Of a DNA stretch of 64,000 nt, positions 57,002 through 64,000 are shown piece by piece. Source of the DNA: Leptodactylus fallax (Eukaryota; Chordata; Amphibia; Anura; Leptodactylidae); the NCBI GenBank assembly GCA_947044405.1, contig CAMRHE010000360.1, positions 1,198,001-1,262,000 on the forward strand, written 5' to 3'. Both the position numbers and the translations under genes were made by a program. Each line of letters opens with the position of its first letter. The first letter of the stretch is position 1. The notes under the pieces are model-generated. The model was given only the letters and a program-made list of their open reading frames with translations. It ran no database searches and had not been told where the DNA came from.

Positions 57002-58010
57002 CTACCAGAGACATGGCTCCCAAAGTAAAAATCCACCTAGATTCCGCTTGTAGCAATTTATGAGTAAGATTTCCCCCCTTGTATTGTTGACAATTTTTTG
57101 TAAACCATATACATGGGTGCCTTGGAGCTTACCTTTGTGCTTTTTTAAGAAGGGTTCAGCTACTAGGGAAAGTGGTTTATCTTGATCCCGATCCCTTTTT
57201 GCTAGCCCTATTGTGGAAAAGTGTTTTTGGATGCTTTTGGGGAGTTCTTGGGTCGTCTGACCTACATAAACCTTAGAACAAGGACATGATATTGCATAAA
57301 CATTCTTGGTTGTACACTTTATGTATTCTTTGGCTTTATATACTATGTCGTCAACTGGATTCTGAAAGGTGTCTCCTGTTTTAGTGATCAGACAAATGTT
57401 ACAGTTCCCACAAGGGTACGTGCCTAATATCACCTTGTTCCCCTTGGGGCCGTGTAAAGTGACTGTATCAATTTGTCCTTTAAGTTGGGAGCTCTTGTTG
57501 CTGTTCGAGATAGTCAAGGAGGAATTACCATTCTGGTTAAAATAGGCCAATAAGTGTCCAAAACTGGTCGTATTTCCCGCCATTTGTTATTATAAGCAAT
57601 AAATCTGACTTTCGAGTCTCGTTTTCTTACTTTTGGTTGTAGGATATCCGGTCTTGCGACATCCTTGAACTGTGAGATTTCTTGGGATATCCCCTTTGAC
57701 GGAATCTTTCAGTCATCTGTCGTGCCTGAGTCTTGAAATCGTTGTAATCCGTGCAAATTCTCTTGAGACGAGCAAACTGGCCCTATGGAATTCCTTGTTT
57801 TAGGTGCTCCGGGTGAAAGCCGGAAAAATGAAGTAAATGATTTGTTGCCGTATCCTTTTGGTGTAAATCTGTTACTATAATTCCATCTTCATAACATAGG
57901 TCCAAAAAGTCAATTTTCCTTGACATTTTTGAGGTCAGCTGGATATGTACATCATGATTATTTAGCATATCAATGACATTGGCACAAAATGTCTCATTTC
58001 CCCTCTACAG
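57002..58010 (-). pseudogene. Penelope-like element: RT remnant and GIY-YIG endonuclease
   Basis: Read on the minus strand. The RT part (57968-57783) has KIDFLDLCYEDGIIVTDLHQ and HFSGFHPEHLKQGIP, followed by frame-broken QFARLKRIC-like sequence. The GIY-YIG part (57583-57002) has the Cys-rich CGNCNIC, YAISCPCSKVYVGQTTQ (the GIY...YIG equivalent), LVAEPFLKKHKG and VYGLQKI. This is the hallmark RT plus GIY-YIG order of Penelope-like retroelements (Neptune/Poseidon type in amphibians and fish). Several frame changes and loss of the N-terminus make it inactive. Confidence 0.82.
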
Positions 58011-58543
58011 TAAAACTATGGGAGGCAGATTCGGAATGGAATTTGCCGTGGGATCGGGAGTGGAAACCCAAATCCGCAGCAGATTCATATATGTGAACGT
58101 ACCCTCAGTATATATTGTACTGTATGGTGGCACTAAGGCTTCATAACTATATGGTACACAGAGGAGGTCAGTATTACTGTCTGGGGGCAGAAAGGGATCG
58201 GGTAAGCTCAAAGGGGGGCAAGGACGAGGTTAGGAAAATGTATACTGGACACGTTCGGCTACTGCTCTTGCTCTTCATCTGGTGGTGGACTCAGTGGACC
58301 TTTGCTAAAACACTAAGGATTAGGTCATCAATATTTAAGCCCTTAGAAGGTCCATTAAGTTCCACCAAAAGTAAAAGTATAGTGGGTGGTCCTTAACCCA
58401 AAATTTCTGCCACTGTTCATCTGAATGGGGCTAACAAACATGTATGTGCAGAATCAGCCCTATACAAGTCATTGAACTGATTTTTTTCAGTGATTTTTCT
58501 CGGTGGACTGAGGGTCCTCCAGAATGGACTGTATAGAATTTAT
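57854..58543. repeat. Direct duplication, copy B (about 690 bp)
   Basis: Partner of 52397-53089, in the same order and orientation, about 5.46 kb away. It includes the same junction between PLE sequence and the GGGAGGCAGATTCGGA repeat. Confidence 0.85.
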
Positions 58544-60400
58544 CTGTCCAGATGGCTCCCTAGGACACAAACCTGATTTCCAGTTAGGTGATCTCTCCTT
58601 TATCCAGAGACTAGCCATCTGCGCTTGGTCTGGCGCCTCTGCCAACTGCTTTTGCTTGGATTTTTTTATACCTCAGCCTCTGGACTTGGCCAAGTACTGT
58701 TGCATTGGTTGGTTTGTTTGGAGCTGCCTCTACCTCTTGGCTTCGTGTTATGGCTTGATGGTAGTTTCTGTCTCCAAATTTTGGTGGGTAGGAGTAGTCT
58801 ATTGGGGCAATCCCAGCAAATCCCTGCCCCCTTTGTAAAGGCTTCAGTAATTTCCTATCCACAATCCTGGGGCACAGACTCCAATAAATACTTTATTATG
58901 GAGTGGTAAGATGGATGACCCCTATAGGGGTCAAAAGTGTGAAATTTGACATAGTGATAAACATCTGCCATTGCTTTGAACATGGCAGGTTTAAGTCAGC
59001 TGATATTACTTCTCTTACTTATATAGCCCCATCATATTCCACAGCACTTTATTGTGGTCACTGTATGTAATATAGATATTACTGGGAGTGGGGGCCATTG
59101 TGTAACACCTGGGGCAGTGTGGTGCCAATACATAACTGTTATAAGTCATTTATAAGAGATCAGTACTTGGTGGTAGTCTGTTGGAAATTTTTCCCGCTAG
59201 GGGGCACTTCACTTGAAAAGGTTGAGAAACACTGGCCTTTAATAAGGATTGGGGTCTGACCCATGACATCCCCTACAAACAGATTTTGAGTGTTGCGGCC
59301 TCTTCCTTCTTTACGTTGGTCGGCCTACCTGCACACTATTTGGTGGGGATGTTGGATATTGGAGTACAATGGTCAGGCCGGCTCCAGGGAGGATTGGCCC
59401 ATTAGAATCCAGTATTTCATGCCGGAACCCTTCAGCCAATCAGATTGAGCTTTTTGTGGGTTTATACTAAACTAGTAGTGGCGCCTCCTGCTTATGCCTA
59501 TGAATGGTGGAGCCACCTGCTATTCATATGAATTGGCAGTGTCCCTTTCACTTGAATGAAACAAAGTCACAATATCCAATCCAGTTGAATACAATGGTGG
59601 AGGAGGGAGCTAGCAGCTCTGCGCTCCACCATTCAGACCTTGACTAATGTTGTCTGAAGCACGGAAAAGCGATGAGCCAGAGACCACACTAGAGCAGGAG
59701 ACTGGCAGGCGGCTCTGGGGGTAGTTTTTATGTATTATTTTGTCTGATGGGCAATTGAGGAGACATTTTGATGTGTGATGGGCCACTAAAAGTTGGGTGG
59801 TAGTGGTGGTGATGGGGGTGACCCACGTATGAAACCTATGCACTGGGCCCACCAATGTGTTAAAACGGCCCTGGAACCCAATCATAAAAAAGTTGAGTTA
59901 GTAAACTTTTTGTGCTGTAATTGGGCAGTTTCTGTGATGAGTTGCACAGAATGGTGGTGAGATATTACGACCTGGCACCATTACAACATGAAGTGTGGAT
60001 GGGAGGACTCCTGCCCTAGAAGGCTTAGTTACTAGTGTTATTTTTGCCTTGTGTTGATGTTTCCTTTCTCTTTGTTAAGTGTATTATCTTCGCATAAGTA
60101 TCTGGGTTGTAGGGAGAGGTCTTTTTCTTGATGTTATTATATTCCTTCTGACTTCATCTGCAGTAATTGAGTTTTGCAAATTGAAACATTTTACAGTCCA
60201 TTGAGGATTTCAGAAGAAATCCTTTGACGTAGGCAGGAGAAATGAAGAAACATCACTTAAAGATCAGATAAGAGCCATATGGAGGAAACATTTACTCCAA
60301 GCCAGTGTCTCACAATTGTCACTTATGTAGGTCACGGAAGACATCCATTCTCGAAAAAAACCTAGAGATTACATAGGAAGATAGATTTATAATCCTAGTA
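58544..60400. other. Intergenic sequence between duplication B and P2RX3
   Basis: No gene recognised. Near 59020-59060, ATAGCCCCATCATATTCCAC-AGCACTTTAT resembles a common amphibian interspersed repeat tail. GAGTACAATGGTCAGGCCGG (59362) recurs with one change near 63395. Confidence 0.5.
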
Positions 60401-60670
60401 TTTGAGGTTGGGTACAGTCATTACAGCTAAAAAGGTCTTTGTGAGTTAACGCTTTAATATTTTATGAGGGGCTGCTTGGAGAGTTATCTTCTGCATTTAG
60501 TAAAAGTGCTAAAGAACCAAACACTCTTAAGACGCTTTCATGATTAAGACACCTTCAGAACTACTACAGTAATTGGTCTCGGCAGAGAACGGCGAAGACT
60601 GGAAAAGGTAGACCTGTCGGAAATTAGCTTGGCTACGGAAACACTGGAATCGAGAGGATTCTCCAAAATT
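60401..60670 (+). promoter_or_regulatory. P2RX3: Likely P2RX3 5' UTR / promoter-proximal region
   Basis: Sequence directly upstream of the P2RX3 ATG. It is not CpG-rich, and no clear TATA or other site can be assigned. Called from position only. Confidence 0.3.
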
Positions 60671-60789
60671 ATGGGTTGCGTCACTGACTTCTTCACCTAT
60701 GAGACGACAAAGTCTGTGGTGGTTAAAAGCTGGACCATTGGAGTCATCAACCGGGCAGTGCAGCTCCTCATTATAACCTATTTTGTGTG
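60671..60789 (+). CDS. P2RX3: P2RX3 exon 1, ATP-gated cation channel subunit (partial gene)
   Basis: Thirty-nine codons plus two bases, followed by donor GTGAGT. The peptide starts MGCVTDFFTYETTKSVVVKS, then WTIGVINRAVQLLIITYFV. It holds the cytoplasmic N-terminus with the conserved TxK phosphorylation motif (TTK) and most of transmembrane helix 1. The closest family match is P2X3 (human start MNCISDFFTYETTKSVVVKS). P2X subunits form trimeric ATP-gated channels at the plasma membrane; P2X3 acts in sensory neurons. The location after SSRP1 on the same side fits the human SSRP1-P2RX3 order. Exon 2 was not found in the remaining 3.2 kb. The long minus-strand frame over this exon is a shadow. Confidence 0.9.
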
Positions 60790-63700
60790 GTGAGTCCATC
60801 TCGACGTTCTTTACGTGGACTGTGTTTTTATGTCTTTGGTGTCTACTCAACCGGGGATTTCGAGATCTGGGACTTGATAGATGTTTATGTGATTCTGATT
60901 TAACCATGTATTCACATATCTTTAGGTTACTCATGTTGCTTTCTTTATAGTTAGGACGCAGGTTAGTTTATATTCTGAACATAAAGATGTTCAAATGTCT
61001 ACATTTTTTTTTCTTGGACAGTGGAGGAAGGGTAAAGATAGTGGTTGACACAGTGGACTGTAATGTTTTAGATGCTGATATGTGTAGGATACTGACAACA
61101 AATACAATATTTTTTGCAGGGTACTATAGTAAACTAAGTTCTCAGAGCTGTATGCATGGACCCTAAACATTGAGTTTTTTGGGCACTTTTCACCAGAGCT
61201 GTGTATGGTGCTCTATAGGGTGACATACTTACTCTGTAACATGGCACTATACAGTGCATGATTTAATTTTTGTCAGATCCATATATTTATAGAATGTGAA
61301 AAAACTAAAATTCTAGTTGACTTCTATTGTTGCCATATTAGTCAGAGATATAAGTCAGAGATTGTACTGGACATCAATATGACCATGGGCAGAAGTGCTA
61401 ACTTGTTACTACTTGTTACTTCTAACTCTGCATATCTATAATGGTTAGTATGGAAAATAAGTTATCACCCGTAGTTACAGCCATTGTGACTCTTATAGAG
61501 AGACCCATGTACCCAATGATGGAATACAGGTTTCATTTCCATTTAGGTTTTACATCCAGTAGATATGTGTCATATGGACCATGCTTGTGTCCAACTTCCC
61601 CAGGATACTTTTTTATACAAAGAATTTCCACTAACAAAAAACTGTGTATTGCCCCATGATAGTGGCCATTTTATCACCACGACCTATAGTGTAGACAGTG
61701 ATGAGACCATCGGTATTGAGATCTTATCACATTCACAAGGCTCAACAAAAAGGTGGAATATTAAGTAAACCTTCTGTATGTAACTCAATGGATGTAACAT
61801 ACAGTAGTTCTGCAGTGATCGCCCATGTGGAGGAAGGTGAGGGTGAATGACCTGGCATCTCACTGGGGTTCACATTTATGTACATGCAGGTATATGTGTA
61901 GCCCTGGTCTTTGTCAATGGACAATAGCCATTGACCTAGCTCTGCTTAGAATTGTCAATTCTCAAGCTGAAGTGAACAAACTCATTTCTAATTTGGCTTT
62001 CGTATTCTGGGACGTCATATAATATCCCAGGAGACCTCTAAAAATGTCTGAGGATCTGAAAGCTTCTTTCTTATTGATACTATATAGTCCATGATCAGGA
62101 CATTACTCAACAAGAATAGAATGAGTGGGAAATAGACCATGGAACCACCTTCTACTGGAACTTGTCGGGTTAAAGTTGACCCATCATTGCATGCCAATTG
62201 AAGTAAAAAACTTACAAACTGAAATTCGGTGGCAGCAATATCAAGTGACCTTAGCATTTGGTTACCAATGTTACAGCTCACATAAATTTGTGGGTCCACA
62301 TACTTTTAACAAATATTATGGCAAATATAGAACCCTGTGGAGAGTTTGGGGTCCTGATCTGTATACAGCATTACATAGTGGAGAATGCCATCGACCTCTG
62401 TGGGTGCTGTCTTATACCTCCATACTGATCAGAAGTTGTAGATTTGGTCATAAGTATGAGCCCTTGGGAACTTTTACCTTAACAATGGATTAACATGTGT
62501 TTGGTCACATCAACTACTGCCACATCAAGAAAAAGTAGCATGGTCTGTCCTGCAGATATGACGGGAAGTTATTTTTAGGCTAGGTGACCATCACTTGGCC
62601 ATCAAAGGAACATATTGTACCTGGTTGTTCAAGACGTAACATGAAGAAGTCGTAATGCACATTGAAAAAGGGCATTTTGTAATATTACACAAAGAGAACC
62701 AACCTGCTAAAATTATTAAAATAAGACACAATGATCTAGTAGGTCACAAAAATAGTACAAACACTCCAGAACTCCAGCCTTAGGTCAGTGTTACTGATGG
62801 TTAAGAAGCAGATCGGGAAGATGTTTTAAGCCTATCCATAGGATATGAGAAAACTGGTCGACCTCTGGCCCCAAGTCCTCCTGATGAGGAGACTAACACA
62901 TCCTGGTGAAGATTCAGTGTCGTGAAGAAGACTATGTCAATGTTATAGACTGGGACATGATTAAAGTTACCCCTCTCCGACTTCTAAGGAACTTCTAAAG
63001 TGATGAACTACAGATAGCAGTGGTCGATCCAGCAGCATTTCACTCTTTAGCGTTGTAGTAATTCCCATGTCACATGCAGGCTATAGAGAGAACTATGAAG
63101 GTTCATACTGTAGCATCCCCTTCTGTTTGTGATAAGGGTCACAAACCAGTTCTCAGGAGGCAAATGGCCAAGGCTGTCAAAAATACTAAGGTTAGGTGGT
63201 TGGGTAGCATACAGTTAGGACTAGAGATGAACAAACAAGGTTTGATCCAAGTTTACCAAAATCTTCATATTCCATAGAATCTAAATACACAGATGATGCA
63301 ATGGTGGAAGAGGAGCTGCGTCTTCTGTGCACGCAGGAGCCGGACCAGCCATTGAAATCAATAGCTGGCTCCTGCATTCATGGATACCACTATGGAGTAC
63401 AATGGTCAGGCCAGCTCCAGGGATGTCATAGGAACCTTGATAAATCTGTCTCACTTGTTAATGCGCCAAAATTCTGCCTAGTTTTTCTAAAGGGGGGTTA
63501 CTCGGAAGCACTTTTAGTAAATACCAACCACTGCACCATGAAGTCTCCGCAGAATCTGCCATTTTTGAGAGGTTCTGATCCAGTTATTTAGCCATCACAA
63601 TTTTACAGATTATGTTACTCACTTGGCTTTAATGTTATGGCAGATTGGTGCATACTCCCTTTAATAATCAAGGATCTGGAATGTTGAATTTCGATATTAC

Positions 63701-64000
63701 TGCACCTTTGCTCCCCCTGGACATGTAGAGGTGTATGCCATGCCATGCTGGCCCTGGGCCTAGAGTTAGACAAGCAGTTAGACTGCCGAGGTGTAATTTT
63801 CAGGGCAGGATTAGGTTTAGGGCTCTGTGGAAGCTTGTCATAGTGTTCAGTTTTACCGGACCAAGGATGATAATGACAGATCCATCATCACGACATGTTT
63901 TGCAGAATGTCTTAAGGAGGATCTGATGACTCTCCTGACAGGTCTATTGCAAGAAACACTTATATGTCGGTAGTTATCATTCCTTTTATCAATAGAACCA
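60790..64000 (+). other. P2RX3: P2RX3 intron 1 (part)
   Basis: No frame encodes the expected next P2X segment (FLHEKAYQ-like), so this is read as intron. Contains AT-rich unique sequence. A segment near 63215-63420 (CTAGAGATGAACAAAC; GAGTACAATGGTCAGGCC) looks like an amphibian interspersed repeat. No RNA gene or terminal repeats seen. Confidence 0.6.

Noticed and set aside
60527..60934. 135-codon minus-strand ORF
   Set aside because: It is antisense to the well-supported P2RX3 exon 1 and resembles no known protein.
60790..64000. Candidate P2RX3 exon 2
   Set aside because: No frame with the expected post-TM1 sequence next to an AG acceptor was found, so it is assumed to lie beyond the window.
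1..64000. Endogenous retrovirus or LTR element
   Set aside because: No gag-pol-type motifs, primer-binding site or LTR pairs seen; all RT remnants are LINE (YADD with APE endonuclease) or Penelope type.

Overview
The window is vertebrate nuclear DNA, most likely from an anuran amphibian. It carries an intron-rich SSRP1 gene, the first coding exon of P2RX3 downstream (the same neighbour as in human 11q12), and a frog-like repeat load: TTAA-flanked MITEs with TTAAAGG-type ends, Tc1-like transposons, L2-type LINEs and a Penelope-like element. The species cannot be read from the sequence alone. No bacterial, phage or CRISPR features are present.

Region 1-15107 is a higher-order tandem array. Six tRNA-Thr(UGU) genes or gene copies, all on the minus strand, alternate between long units (L) and short units (S) in the order L-S-L-S-L-S. 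Each L unit has a tRNA, a long 35-bp minisatellite (5.5 kb in the first, 1.8 kb in the other two), a LINE-like 3' tail, a small foldback element and a set of poly-pyrimidine-CAG repeats. Each S unit has a tRNA and a short block of the same minisatellite; the last S unit is truncated. S+L repeats with a period of 3965-3972 bp. Window position 1 coincides with an L-unit boundary, so the array probably continues to the left.

Region 15108-51600 holds SSRP1 on the plus strand, the HMG-box subunit of the histone chaperone FACT. Sixteen coding exons with canonical splice sites join in frame to 697 codons plus a stop. Intron 1 (13.8 kb) contains two L2-type LINE copies in opposite orientation. The plus-strand copy has an 8.8-kb minisatellite expansion inside its 3' UTR. 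Intron 2 carries two full-length Tc1-like elements, each with terminal repeats, TA duplications and a frame-broken DD34E transposase. Introns 2 and 5 carry related hAT-like MITEs. Introns 8, 9 and 15 carry three more minisatellites.

Region 51600-60650 is repeat-rich intergenic DNA: a 5'-truncated L2 LINE, a Penelope-like element with RT and GIY-YIG remnants, and a roughly 690-bp direct duplication containing a piece of that element. Region 60650-64000 begins P2RX3 (plus strand), an ATP-gated cation channel subunit. Only exon 1 is seen; the rest is intron 1 or lies beyond the window.

SSRP1 and P2RX3 are functionally unrelated (chromatin transcription and sensory purinergic signalling); their adjacency is conserved synteny. 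The striking feature of the window is tandem-repeat growth: two separate large minisatellites end in, or lie inside, the 3' tail of a non-LTR retroelement.
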